Origin: Isoetes taiwanensis
Taxonomy: Eukaryota; Streptophyta; Lycopodiopsida; Isoetales; Isoetaceae
DNA length: 64,000 bases
Direction: 5' to 3'
Assembly: GCA_021234155.1 (NCBI GenBank)
Contig: JAJEKV010000005.1
Location: 24,069,584-24,133,583, forward strand
The position numbers and the translations under genes are program-made. The stretch's first letter is position 1. Every line of letters starts with the position of its first letter. Shown here piece by piece: positions 1-10,709 of this stretch. The notes below the pieces were generated by a model. That model saw only the letters and a list, made by a program, of their open reading frames with translations, had not been told where the DNA came from and did no database searches.

Positions 1-227
1 TGTGTCAAGCATTGAGCATCTAGTAGAAAGATATCCAGGCCCATAGCTTCATAGATCACATCCTGCAACTTATTTTGTGAGGCAGACTTTTTTATCTTCA
101 GGGAAACTCACTCTTAGTGAACTCTTGTGCATTTTTCTGGAATCTTTGCACTCAGAGTGGTTGCCTTAAGCAACCTGGAGGTTCTAAACCACTGAGGTTG
201 AAGGTTTTGCCAGGAACACCTTCAACA
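1..227 (+). repeat. 3' part of the 5' LTR of element I
   Basis: The sequence up to TTCAACA at 221-227 recurs, diverged, at about 13,150-13,373. It is followed after three bases by a tRNA-complementary PBS, which fixes the LTR end. Most of this LTR lies before the window start. Confidence 0.85.
159..186 (+). promoter_or_regulatory. U5 hairpin plus PBS-like 11-mer in element I LTR
   Basis: GGTTGC, loop CTTAA, GCAACC form a perfect 6-bp stem at 159-175. It is followed without a gap by TGGAGGTTCTA (176-186), which equals the first 11 bases of the element's own PBS at 231. Other LTR families here have the same loop and 11-mer but a different, still paired stem (GATCAC/GTGATC). An RNA role at priming or packaging is inferred. 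Confidence 0.6.
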
Positions 228-230
228 TTT

Positions 231-248
231 TGGAGGTTCTACCGAGAT
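231..248 (+). promoter_or_regulatory. Primer binding site, tRNA-Gln-like
   Basis: TGGAGGTTCTACCGAGAT lies three bases after the LTR end. Its reverse complement ends in CCA and matches the acceptor and T-stem side of eukaryotic tRNA-Gln as I recall that sequence. The same 18 bases recur after the LTRs of elements VII, VIII and IX and of the first non-autonomous LTR at 6,528. Confidence 0.8.
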
Positions 249-270
249 AATCTTCCTGGAATCTGGACTC

Positions 271-1560
271 ATGGCACCAAGAAGAGTTAATGAGACATCT
301 GAGCCTACTGAGGCACAGGATAATCATGAAGCTACTGCTACACCTACTGTCACCATACAAGCGACTGCAGGCATGCCTTATCAATACTTTGAGTTAAATG
401 TGCCTACTCCAGTCCCTGTTTTTGATCCGAGCATGAATGCCAACAATTTCCTCAAAACTTTTGAAGAATACTATCAAGAATATGGTCACAAAAAGGTCAA
501 TAAGTTTTCTGAGTTTAAGAAGTGTTTTAAGAATGATGAGGTAAGGGCTTGGTTAGAATATGTTATAGGTTTAGGCACCAATTCTTGGGAAGAACTGGTA
601 AAAAAGTTTCTAGCAAGGTTTGGAAGAGTCTTGGATCCCCAAGATTTAATATTTGAGTTGCAAACTTTTTAGCATCAAGCATGGTGAAAGTGTCTGCCGG
701 TATGTTGAAAGATTCAACCACTATCTGGTCAAATGCCAAATCAATCATGTTCCTAACCATACATTGCATCTAGTGGCTTCTTTTATCGGGGGATTGAGCA
801 GCAGAACAAGAATACACAGAAAGCTTTTGAAGATTCAAAAACAGGAGGGTTTGATACAATACACAAGGCTTTCACCAAAGCCACTTTGAAATTGCTGATA
901 TGATATCATACTTACCAGATGACATACACTCACCAAGTGATCCTTTTTTTCCAGATTATGAGCAGGAGTGTATGGGATCAGCACTGTACTGTCTATCTTT
1001 GTCCAAAAGGAAAAGAAAAAGGTCAAGGTGGAAGATGATGAGGCTCCTGCAGCAGATGTAAGAGCGAGATCACCAAGGTATCCCGAGGCCTTGGTTGAGG
1101 TAACTAAACAACTGCAAGAGTTGAAGAGCTCAAAATATGAAAAGAAAACTTACCCCCCATGTGTGCATTGCTTTAGAGATACTCACTCTTCTGATTATTG
1201 CTGGTACAGGCCATGCACTAAGTGTGGAAAAAGAGGTCACTTTGGTAAAGAATGCCCTGTGTGTGAATTTTGTAAGGCTGTAGGACATTATGAGGATAGG
1301 TGCAGTGTCAAAGAATATTTTGCCAGACAAGAAAAATCTAAAATTGGTGAGCCAAGTGCATCTATAAGGTTTGTGCAGGAAGTTGAAGAGCAAGAGGATA
1401 TTATGGCTGTCCACACCAGAAGGATGAATAATGCCAAAGAGAAAGAACTGGCACTTGAGGAAGCTGAGATTTTGAAACATAAAGATGCTGAGCAAGCAGT
1501 AGCTGTGCCTCTTCCTCCTGCTCAAAAATTCGTCAAGAAGGAAAAAGAGTGTGAGGATTT
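271..1560 (+). pseudogene. gag: gag of element I, frameshifted, with three CCHC zinc knuckles
   Basis: The start ATG at 271 opens MAPRR, matching the MAPK starts of other gags here, 23 bases after the PBS. A capsid-like region (motif YQYFELNVP, then EEYYQEYGHKKVNKFSEFKKCF) runs to about 670. It shifts frame at 655-670, continues to about 889, and re-opens after 968. The nucleocapsid part at about 1,160-1,310 has three consecutive CX2CX4HX4C knuckles (CVHC..., CTKC..., CEFC...). Gag forms the virus-like particle and binds the genomic RNA in the cytoplasm. The frame breaks make this copy non-functional. Confidence 0.85.
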
Positions 1561-2218
1561 TGAATATTTATTGAAGAATTCTAAAATCTGTGTAGATTTG
1601 CTGACCCTACTCAAGATAGCCCCTTCCTACAGAAAAAAGGTGCTCAATCTTACTAAGGAAGATGAGTTTGCCCTGACAAACCACATTGATGAGCACATGC
1701 TCACTCAGGATGATAATGATCCTGGAGCTTTCACTTGTGTTGCTAAAATGGAAGGAAAAGTATTGACCAAAGTTCTGCTAGATGGAGGATCACCCTTGAA
1801 CGTGATGCCACACCATGTCATGAGACTATGTGGACTAGAAATAGATAAGAAGGCTCCAATGATCTTGAAATCTTTCTCTAACTCTAAAATCAATCCAGTG
1901 GGAATAGTTAGCAATGTGCCTATTGATGTTGAAGGAATAATGGTTGCAGCTAACTTTGTTGTGGTTGCTTTTGAGGGAATGGGGGACAAATCAGATATAT
2001 ATGACCTACTTTTGGGCAGAAGGTGGCTTTCTACAGTAGATGCTAGACCTGTGTGGTCAAGAGGAGAATGCACCATCTCAAATGGCAAGAAAAAGGTAAC
2101 ATTGTATAATAAGTTAGGAGAATTTGAAAGCATGAATTTCATTGAAGAAGAAATGTTAATATCACATCCATGTGGAGAATTTAAACCGGGATCTGATGGG
2201 AGTTGGAGTCTAGCATAG
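1561..2218 (+). pseudogene. Aspartic protease region of element I
   Basis: This is the C-terminal half of the frame open from 968 to 2,218. The active-site motif is LLDGGSPLNVMP, i.e. DGG where many retroelement proteases have DTG or DSG. The later motif DLLLGRRWL, about 75 residues on, fits the second conserved turn of retropepsins. It would cleave the Gag-Pol polyprotein. The frame itself is open here, but the protein is cut off from gag and from the downstream domains by frameshifts. Confidence 0.8.
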
Positions 2219-2726
2219 AAATCTCAAAGGAGTTGGCTTCAACCAGGTTGAGCAATTTTGCTTACTTATGGTTTGATGGTGGTGTTTCCAAAAGGCTTAA
2301 TGTGGCATCTTCTGCTGCCATTCTCAAGGATGCTTCCAACAGGTTGCTGGCTAAAGTAGGAAGAATTTATCCTAATGTCACTTCTAATATGGCAGAATAT
2401 AAGGCATTGATTGCAGGTCTTCAAGAGGCAAAAAATCTAAACATCGAGAATGTAATCATTTTTGGAGACTCTCGGCTTTGTCCGCAGCAAATATCGAGGA
2501 GAATATCGAGGCCAAGAATGAAGACATGTTGCAGCTCAAAAATCAAGCCATGCTGGAACTGAAGAATTTTGATACCTGGGAACTCTGCCATGTTCCAAGG
2601 GAGCAAAATGGTGAAGCAGACTCGTTGTGCAGAAGTGTGCTACTTGAACATTTGGCTGAGGGAGCAATTCAAGAGGAGGAACTTGAGAGAAGAGATGCAC
2701 AGCTTGACTATACCCCATCCCAGTAA
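2203..2726 (+). pseudogene. Archaeal/plant-type RNase H (aRNH) of element I, upstream of RT
   Basis: Two overlapping frames (2,203-2,562 and 2,478-2,726) together show the RNase H order: WFDGG (first Asp), AEYKALIAGLQEA (Glu), IFGDSR (Asp), then PREQNGEADSL (last Asp). A frameshift at about 2,480-2,500 separates the third from the fourth acidic residue. The enzyme would degrade the RNA strand of the RNA/DNA hybrid. In Tat-lineage plant elements the extra RNase H normally follows the gypsy RNase H; here it precedes RT. Confidence 0.8.
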
Positions 2727-2788
2727 TAAATGCAAGTGAAGACAAACAGGTAAGGGAAGTCAAGGTCAATAAGAAAGGTCTAGATAGG

Positions 2789-3600
2789 GTGTTATATGTT
2801 GGAGATTTGTTCAGAGAAGAGGATAATGCCTTGGTTACTAAATTTTTTGATGATTGGAAGGATATCTTTGCTTGGGATTATGATGAGCTGGTGGGAATTG
2901 ACAAAAGCGTTTGTGAATTTGAAATTAAGATAAAGGGAGGTATGAAACCTGTTATACAAAAGCTAAGAAGAATAAATGCTTCTCTATTAGGTCTAATCAA
3001 GGAGGAATTATACAAAATGAAAGATGCGGTGTGATCATCGAAATTGTGAATCCCGAGTGGCTATCTTGCATTGTTCTGTTGAAAAAGAAAAACAAGGCCA
3101 TTAGGATCTGCATAGACTATAGAGATTTAAACAAAGCTACTTGTCAAGGATTGTTACCCTTTGCCATTTCTGGGAAGAGGTGTTGCATCTTTGTAGCGGG
3201 AAAGAGATTTACTCATTCTTAGATGGCTTTTCGGGGTTTTAATCGGATAAGCATCAAAGAAGGTGATCAGCCAAAAACTTCATTCATCACACCTTGGGGA
3301 ACATTTGCCATGAAAAGAATGCCATTTGGATTGATGAATGCTTCTGCAACATTCAAAAGAGCCATGGATGCAATTTTTAAAGAAATGCCAGCTAACATTT
3401 TTTTCGTGTGTTCTTGGATGATCTTTGCTTGGGAACTTCTCCGGAAAGACATTTTGATATGCTAACCATGTTGTTTGACTTGTGTAGAAAGGGAGGAGTG
3501 AGTTTGAACCCCAAGAAGTGTGTTTTTTATCATCAAAGGAGAATTGCTTGGGCATGTAGTATCCACAGCGAGAATTCAAATATCGACGAAGAAGATTGAA
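2789..3600 (+). pseudogene. Reverse transcriptase of element I
   Basis: Successive short frames show the RT fingers and palm: KLRRINAS, then PEWLSCIV, ICIDYRDLNKAT, DQPKTSFITPWGTFAMKRMPFGLMNA, and FLDDLCLG (catalytic Asp pair, YLDD in the intact relatives) near 3,408-3,430. Frame changes occur at about 3,030, 3,150-3,220 and 3,400. The polymerase would copy the genomic RNA, but it cannot be translated through here. Confidence 0.85.
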
Positions 3601-4170
3601 GCCACGAGGAAACCGAGACACCTCCCAAAACCCTCAAACAGGTTAAAAAGCTTCATAGGGATGACCAGCTTCTTGAGAATGTATGTCCCTCATTTTTCCC
3701 ACACCATAAGCCCAATCTCCAGCCTCACAAAGGTTGGGAAGTTCTCCAAAAGTGAAAGCAAACACATCCTAGTAGATTGGGATGAGCAATGCCAAAATTC
3801 TTTTGACAAAATCATTGATGCCATTTGCAAATCTATCCCGCTAAAACCTCCTGATCTAGAGAAGCCCTTCAAAGCTTACATCAGTGTGACAAAAAAAAGC
3901 AATTGGTGCAGCTCTGCTACAAGGGGGATCATGTAATTACTTTTGCAAGCAAGATGTGGTCCGATCTTGAAATTAGATATCCCGGGTTGGAGAAGAGTGC
4001 AGCAGCCCGATGTTTTTAATAGAGACACAAGGACATCTGGCGCAAAACAATCAGGTGCAAGTGTTCATGAGGCAAAATCCTTTTTCACTCCTATTTGCAA
4101 AAAAAAAAAAAAGCACCAAAGGCTAAAAGCGTGCGGTGGGCTTGTAAGATCCAAGCTTATGAAATTCTTG
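3601..4170 (+). pseudogene. Degenerate gypsy-type RNase H (tether-like) of element I
   Basis: The region after RT reads FIGMTSFLRMYVPHFSH, then WDEQCQNSFDKII and KPFKAYISVTKK. Where a gypsy RNase H has TDAS, this has ISVTK, so the first catalytic Asp is absent; at the later TDHK position there is MRQN. A 14-base A run at about 4,099-4,112 adds a frame break. The same catalytic losses in unrelated copies suggest they are ancestral, not decay. Confidence 0.7.
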
Positions 4171-4176
4171 TAAAAA

Positions 4177-5580
4177 GTGGTAAAGTTGATCGAGAATCCC
4201 AGCTCCTATCTTCCACTTGTGTTGTTTGAGCATGAAGATCAAGATGGTTTATGTGTTGATGACAATCTAACAAACTTGATCTCTGTTGATGCTGAAAACA
4301 TTGATTGGCAATTTGACATCGAAACTATTTGGAAAGCAATGAGTTACCTAAGAACTTGAGTAGCAGTCAAGAAAGAAGATTTAGGGACAAGTGCAAGAAG
4401 TTCAGGCTAATTGAAGGGATCCTATGCAAAGTTGACAAGGAGGGAGTCTTGCTGAGATGTGTGGATAAAGAAGAGGCTGGAATGATAATCGAGGCGTGTC
4501 ATGAGGGAGTTTGTGGAGGACACTTTGTAGCGAACCAACCTGCAAAAAGATTTTAAGGTCGGGATACTTTTGGCCTACTCTCTTTAAAGATTGTTATGAA
4601 GCTATAAAATGCTGCCATAAATGTCAGATTTTTGGCAAAAGAACCTTACAACCAGCTGCCCTGACTGCCATAATTTCCCCTGGACCTTTCCAAATGTGGG
4701 GGCTTGATTTTATAGGCCCCATAGACCCACCTTCCACAGCTCAACACCAGTTTATATTAGTTGCCACTGATTACTTTACCAAATGGGCAGAGGCAATTCC
4801 TTTGAGAGAAGCCAATGCCCAAGCCACTTTGCAAAGGTTTCTACATGAAAATATCGTGCGATTTGGTATCCCTTTCAAAATTGTTTTACGATAGAGGCCA
4901 ATTTCATCAACAATGCAATTGCATTACTTCTAGCCACCTTGAAAGTTAAACACACCAAGAGTTCATCCTATTACCCTCAGGGAAATGGCCAGGCAGAGTC
5001 AACCAATAAGACTCTCAAATCAATCCTGAAGAAGACCATCAGTGTTTCAAAAAAGGATTGGCATTTAAAACTTCATGATGCACTTTGGGCATACAGAACT
5101 ACCATCAAAGTGGCCACAAAGCACACCCCTTTCAGCTTGGTGTATGGGATAGAATCAGTATTGCCTATAGAGTTAGAGCTTCCATCACTCAGACTGGCCT
5201 ATCAGATAAATTTGGAAATGGATGATGCTCTAAAAGACAGATTTGTGAGATTGATGCAGCTTGAGGAGCATAGATATGAGGCTGAGAATGCAATTATGAG
5301 GAAAAAGGCCAAGGATATTGCAGCCTTCAAAGCAGCACATAAATTACAGGGAGTCTTGAAAGAAGGAGAGTTAGTGTTAAAGTGGAACAAAGCAAGGGAA
5401 GATATGGCAACAAAGTTCGAAAATCTTTGGGAAGGACCATTTGAAGTGATAGGAACAGCTGGCAAGGATTCATATTAGCTGAAGGATGTTGCTGATGGCA
5501 GAGAATTGATGAACCCTATCAACATTGTGCACCTAAAAAGGTATTGGCAACAACATGTTGCCCTTACTCTGTTCTGCTAA
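4177..5580 (+). pseudogene. Integrase of element I
   Basis: The HHCC zinc finger is visible as CHEGVCGGHF and, about 28 residues on, CCHKC (about 4,495-4,625). The core has MWGLDFIGP (first Asp), ILVATDYFTKWAEA, a damaged DRG segment at about 4,890, and YYPQGNGQAES (Glu) at about 4,970-5,000. The C-terminal part runs to a TAA at 5,578-5,580. Breaks: a frameshift near 4,550, the 4,890 lesion, and an in-frame TAG at 5,476-5,478 where relatives have Trp. It would join the cDNA to host DNA in the nucleus. Confidence 0.85.
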
Positions 5581-5747
5581 AATCTCTGTGGTAAGATGTA
5601 GCTAGGTTTAGCTAGTACATAGGGTTAAAGCTAGATCAGTTAGGCCTGTCTTAGTAAGTGTAGTTCTGTTTTAGAGTTGTTATTTGTGTTTTAATGAGTT
5701 TATAAGTGTTGCTATGCAGATTGTGATCAACTGAGGGAGTGAATTGA

Positions 5748-5772
5748 TACTAATGATCATGGTTCCATGCAG
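5748..5772 (+). promoter_or_regulatory. Branch-point plus 3' splice-site-like module 1 (element I)
   Basis: TACTAAT at 5,748-5,754 is followed by CCATGCAG|GTG with AG at 5,771-5,772, 19 bases after the putative branch A. Equivalent modules occupy the same place after integrase in elements V and VIII, whose other sequence is diverged. Splicing itself is inferred. Confidence 0.4.
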
Positions 5773-5872
5773 GTGCATCTGAGCATGTCTTTTACAAATC
5801 TCTTCCATTGCACTACATTGATCTTCATCATCTGGAGTTGCTGGCATTGCCTCCACACCAGCAACTCACTCA

Positions 5873-5900
5873 TACTAACAAGCTTTATCTTCACATGCAG
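5873..5900 (+). promoter_or_regulatory. Branch-point plus 3' splice-site-like module 2 (element I)
   Basis: TACTAAC (5,873-5,879), a pyrimidine-rich tract CTTTATCTTCAC and TGCAG|G with AG at 5,899-5,900, 22 bases from the branch A. It is a better match to a plant acceptor than module 1 and ends five bases before the TSD of the nested array. Confidence 0.4.
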
Positions 5901-5909
5901 GTGCATTCC

Positions 5910-6524
5910 TGTTGACCCGATTTTTGGCAAAATCGGGGTCAACATAGAAGAACACTATCAAGGTCTAAAAGGGGGGGTGAAGATCAAGGGTCCAGATTCA
6001 TTTGTGCTTGTTGTTAGAATCCAAGGGCCCATATTAAGTTGTGTTAGTTGTTAAACAAAAAGACAAATTTGGTTATGGAGAAGAAGAAGACAAAAAACAA
6101 AGGATTGATGAGGTGTAAAAAAGGAGTGCCAAGATCATGCCAAGTGGATGGCCAAGATTTATCAAAAAAATTATAAATATCTTGAGGGGACTTGTTCTCC
6201 TCCTCTTGGGCTCTAGAATCTCACATGGAGCAAGGGTAGTGGCAGCCCTGGGAAGATGGTGTCAGAGACCTCTTCCCCCATGCAAGATATCTTGAAGCAT
6301 TGTTTTGTATTATTTTCTTGAATAAAGTGGTGCACCCTCTTTTTATCTTCCACATATTTTTACATTTTCTTCCACATTTCCTTTATCAAATTTTCATTAC
6401 CAAATTTTCGTCCTTTTTTTTCCTTCAAAATTTTTTCTTGGTTCTTTTGCCTTGCAGCAGCACTATTTGATCCCATGTTTGCCTTTGAAGGTCGATGATG
6501 AGGATGTGGGGAAATCCGTCATCA
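5910..6524 (+). repeat. LTR copy 1 of the non-autonomous array
   Basis: It starts TGTTGACC in a terminal hairpin (5,910-5,944, loop around TTTTTGGCA) whose inner arm repeats GTCAACA, and ends CCGTCATCA. It contains ATTATAAATATCTTG as a possible TATA region. The next bases are a 3-base spacer and a PBS. Confidence 0.85.
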
Positions 6525-6527
6525 TCA

Positions 6528-6545
6528 TGGAGGTTCTACCGAGAT
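6528..6545 (+). promoter_or_regulatory. PBS of the non-autonomous element (first copy)
   Basis: TGGAGGTTCTACCGAGAT is identical to the PBS of the coding elements. The second copy, starting at 8,582, is altered after TGGAGGTTCT. Confidence 0.8.
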
Positions 6546-7330
6546 CCTACTTTTCCCCGGGATCACATTCTTGGTGCTGCTAGTCTATTTCTTTTTATTG
6601 CCTTTGCCATCTCTTTTTTTAAAAAATTTCTTAGCCATGCTACAAAAAATCGGAGCGCCAAAGACTTCTGGCGACACCGACTTGCAAGAAAAGAGGAAAG
6701 ATGTTACGCTTACTATCTCTTGCCTTCGCCTCAAAAAGCTACGGGATTTTCCGATCAAATAACAAAGGATGAAGCGGCCTCGATTATTCTTGTCAAAGTC
6801 TACGCAAGCCCCCAAGATTACGCTTCGGTTGGGTTGCACAAGGCATCTCGATGTGCGGGAACAAGGATCTTTGCTTATTATTATTTTGGGAGAGCCCGAA
6901 GAAGCCCGACCCTCCATCTCATTTTGTTGTGTCTAAAAAGTTCTTCATTTTGGAAGGTGCAAATTAAAGAAAGAAGAGGGCTTTGATATTTTACCTTTGC
7001 CTTGTCTCTGCTGATGCCACATTTGAATGCCTACGCTATGAAATGCCCTCTTGTCGAATCTGCAAAACAAAGAGAGATGATGAAGAAGTCTTGTGCCATA
7101 TCCATCATCTGTTAACCTATCGCTCATTTGTTCCTCCCGTTAGGAGCGGTTTACATGCAGTATCGTGCTCCAACCTCGCAAACCAAGAAGAGATGGGAAG
7201 GGAAGCGGGAAAGTAAAAAGAAGGAAGCTCGTTGTCGGATCTGCAAGAACTGAAAAATTGAGGGATTTGAAGCTTTGTGCGCCATAGCGTGCCTGCCGCA
7301 AGAAGAAAATGATCGAGAAGAAAAAGTAGA

Positions 7331-7430
7331 NNNNNNNNNNNNNNNNNNNNNNNNNNNNNNNNNNNNNNNNNNNNNNNNNNNNNNNNNNNNNNNNNNNNNN
7401 NNNNNNNNNNNNNNNNNNNNNNNNNNNNNN
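7331..7430. other. Assembly gap of 100 N
   Basis: Exactly 100 N, the conventional size for a gap of unknown length. The true size of internal domain 1 is therefore unknown. Confidence 0.99.
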
Positions 7431-7987
7431 AGCAACCACGCCATCACCCAGTCCGGCATATCCTCCCATTCTGCTCCAGCCATTAAGTCCCACTTTATTA
7501 TGAAATACAGGAAAGAAAAATTCCGTTCCATTCTTTCATTTCCTATTCCACCACCATTCCTTCCTTCCATCCATTCCATTCCATTTCCTCCACATGTCTC
7601 CATAATTTTTCCATCTTCTTCCATTCATCAATTTACCCCTCATTCTGTTGGACCTTTATTTCTTCCGCCATCTTTTCGTTTACGTGAACTCTTTGAGCCA
7701 TGGCCCTTTGCGTTTTAAACCCCCCAGACCACATGCTTGGTTTTTCAAATCCTTCCCTGGCTTTTATGGTCACGCTTGTTGAATTGGGTCTCAAAAACTC
7801 AAAATATTATCTTGCACCTAATGGGTTTGGGATGAATAAAACCATTTTCTGCAATAGAGTTTGGTGGGATCAAACCCAGTTAACTCTTCTTTGTGCCAAA
7901 GAAGGCCATATGCTTTAATGTGAAAAGTGTTGGGGAAGTCGGTGTGGCGAGGACCGACCACATCTTTTTTGTTTGCAATAGCATTGA

Positions 7988-8578
7988 TGTTGACAGATTT
8001 TTGGCAAATCGGGGTCCAGCACTGAAAGAGCTACTATCAAAGGTCTAAAAAAGGAGGTGAAGATCAAGGGTCAGATTCATTTGTGCTTGTTATTTAGAAT
8101 CAAGGGCCCATATTAAGTTGTGTTAGTTGTTAAACAAAAGACAAAGGTGAGACATGGAAGAAGGCAAAAACAAAGTTGATGAGGTGTAAAAAAGGGTACC
8201 AAGTCATGCCAAGTGGATGGCCAAGATTTATCAAAATTACTCATAATATCTTGGGGACTTGTTCTCCTCTGCAGAACTCTAGAATCTCACATGGAGCAGG
8301 GTAGTGAGGCCACAGAGATGGTCAATGCGAGACCTCTTCCCCATGCAGTATCTTCGAGCATTGTTTTATTATTTTCTTGAATAGTGGTGCACCCTCTTTT
8401 TATCTTCCACATATTTTACATTTTTCTTCCACATTTTCCTTTATCAAAATTTTCATTACCAAATTTTGGTCCTTTTTTTCCTTCAAAATTTTTTCTTGGT
8501 TCTTTTGCCTTGCGGTAGCACTTGTGAATCTATGTTTGCCTTTGAAATTGATGATGAGGATGTGGAAATCCGTCATCA
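7988..8578 (+). repeat. LTR copy 2 (shared middle LTR)
   Basis: It aligns along its length to copy 1, with small deletions and a broken terminal hairpin. It serves as the 3' LTR of unit 1 and the 5' LTR of unit 2 and has no TSD of its own. Confidence 0.8.
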
Positions 8579-10106
8579 TCATGGAGGTTCTCAAGAGATC
8601 CTACTTTTCCCAGGGATCACATTGCTTGGTCTTTGCTAGTCATTTCTTTTATTGCCTTGCCATCTCTTTTTTCACGGAATTTCTTAGCCATGCTACAAAA
8701 AAATGGAAGCGCCAAAGACTCTGGCGACTTGCAAGAAGAGAGGAAAGGTAATTGCCCTTGCACTATCTCTGTTGCCTTCGCCTCGAGAAATCTGCGGGAT
8801 TTTCGATCAAATAACAAGGATAAACTGACCTCGTTATTCTTGTCAAGTGCAAGCCCCAAGATACACTTCTGAGTTGGGCCCGCACAAGGCATCTACGATT
8901 GGCGAGGAACAAGGATCTGCCCAATTATTATTTTGGGAGAAGCAATGAAATGACCCTCCATCTCATTTTGTTGTCTAAGTTCTACCAGCTGGCTGGTGGA
9001 AGGTGCAAATTAAAGAAAAGAAAGAGGGCTTTTGATATTTACCTTTGCTTGTCTCTGGCGATGCCACCTTTGAATACCTGCAACTGAAATGCCCTCCTTG
9101 TCGAATACGCAAAACAAGGAAGAGATGATGAAGAAGTCTTGTGCCATATCCATCATCTGTTAACCTATCACCATTGTTCCTCCCGTTAGGAGCGGATTTA
9201 TGCGTATCACATTGCTCCAACACGCGAAACCAAGAAAGAGATGAGGAAGGGAAGCGTAGGAGAAAGTAAAAGAAAGGCTTCGTTGTCAGTCTGCAAGCGC
9301 GAAAAAATTGAGGGATTTGAAGCTTTGTCACGCCATGGCAAATTGCCCTGGGAAGAAGAAAGATAGTCGGAAGAAAAAAGTGAAGCCGCCACATATCGCA
9401 GATCCGGCATATCCTCCATTCCTTATCCGCCATTAAAGATCCCTTTGTCGCAATGGAAGAAAAAGAATTTTGCCTTTGCTCAAGTTTTTGCCAAAATTTT
9501 TTTTGCCCTTTTAGCCATTGCTTTTTTCTCCACTTTGTTTTTTTGCAGCTATGTTTATGACTACCCTTTTCTTTATTAATCTTGCCACTTTGCCCCGCGT
9601 TCGCTCTTTTGCCCATGCCATACCATCATTTTCATTTTCTTGCCCTATCATTTTATAGCCTCCCACATCTTGTCTTGCTATTTCATTTTGCCTCATAGGG
9701 GTACTTATCTATTGTGGTATCAATTTTGCCTCATTACACACCTTGTTGGACCTTTATTTCTTAACATCTTTTTGTTTGTCGCGACTCTAATACCATCTCC
9801 CAATATCTTTATGACATAGCCTTTGCATTTTTAAGCCCTACCCAAGGCCACATTAACCCATGAAGTTTTCAAATCCTTCCTATGGCACATAAGTCACACT
9901 TTGGTGTTGAATTACACCTAAAAACTCAAAATATTATCTTTTTAATAGGTTTGGAGGTCGTTAAACCCATTTTCTTTAATAGGTTTGGTGGGATCAGTAA
10001 AACCCAGTTAACTCTTCTTTGTGCCGAAGACTATGTAATACTAAATGTGAAAAAGTGTTGAGAATTAGGTGGCCGGGGGACCGACCACATCTTTGTTGTC
10101 GCGTGA
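8579..10106 (+). other. Internal domain 2 of the non-autonomous array, non-coding
   Basis: It is similar to internal domain 1 throughout (shared landmarks include AAGAAGTCTTGTGCCATATC and GTTCCTCCCGTTAGGAGCGG) but with many indels. No coding motif. Confidence 0.7.
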
Positions 10107-10709
10107 TGTGACCAGCGATTTTGTAAATCCGGTGCTATAGAAACTACTATCAAAGGTCTAAAGGGGGTGAAGATCAAAGGGTCAGATTCATTTTGTGCTT
10201 GTTGTTTGGTCAAGGGCCATATTAAGTTGTGTTGGTTGTTAAACAAAGAATAAATTTAGTTTATGGAGAAAGAAGAGACAAAAACAAAGGATTGATGAGG
10301 TGTAAAAAAGGAGTGCAAGATCTCATGCCAAGTGGCTTAAAGATTTATCAAAAATTATAAATATCTTGAGGGACTTGTTCTCTTCCTCCTCTTGAGCTCT
10401 AGAATCTCACATGGAGCAAGGGTGAGTGGCGGCCACTGGGAAGATGGTGTCAGAGACCTCTTCCCATGCAAGATATCTTGAAGCATTGTTTTGTATTATT
10501 TTCTTGAATAAGGTGCACCCTCTTTTATCTTCCACATATTTTACATTTTCTTCCACACATTTCCTTTATCAAATTTTCATTACCAAATTTTCGTCCTTTT
10601 TTTCCTTCAAAATTTTTTCTTGGTTCTTTTGCCTTGCGGCAACACTATTTGATCCCATGTTTGCCTTTGAAGGTCGATGATGATGAGGATGTGGGGAAAT
10701 CCGTCATCA
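10107..10709 (+). repeat. LTR copy 3 of the non-autonomous array
   Basis: It matches copy 1 closely in its 3' two thirds (TATCTTCCACATATTTTACA onward) and ends CCGTCATCA directly before the ATTCC TSD. The first 30 bases are degraded. Confidence 0.85.

Larger units (their letters stand above)
5581..5904 (+). other. 3' non-coding region of element I, first part
   Basis: This lies between the integrase stop and the nested array and contains no coding sequence. It carries two branch-point/acceptor-like modules, listed separately. The region resumes at 10,715 after the insertion. Confidence 0.6.
6525..7987 (+). other. Internal domain 1 of the non-autonomous array, non-coding
   Basis: No retroelement protein motif is present in any frame. 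The longest open frame (6,495-6,986) begins in the LTR, has no counterpart at the same place in internal domain 2, and looks accidental. The stretch contains a 100-N assembly gap. It ends in a segment GAGGACCGACCACATC that recurs before LTR copy 3. Confidence 0.7.

Noticed and set aside
231-248. Possible tRNA-Gln gene
   Set aside because: Only the acceptor/T-stem complement is present next to an LTR; no D-arm, anticodon arm or promoter boxes follow. It is a primer binding site.
2745-2756. CAGGTAAGG as a splice donor between aRNH and RT in element I
   Set aside because: The corresponding place in elements IV and VIII lacks a GT donor of this form, so there is no conservation.
6495-6986. 163-codon open frame in the non-autonomous element
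   Set aside because: It starts in the LTR, has no motif and is not preserved in the second internal domain; a chance frame.
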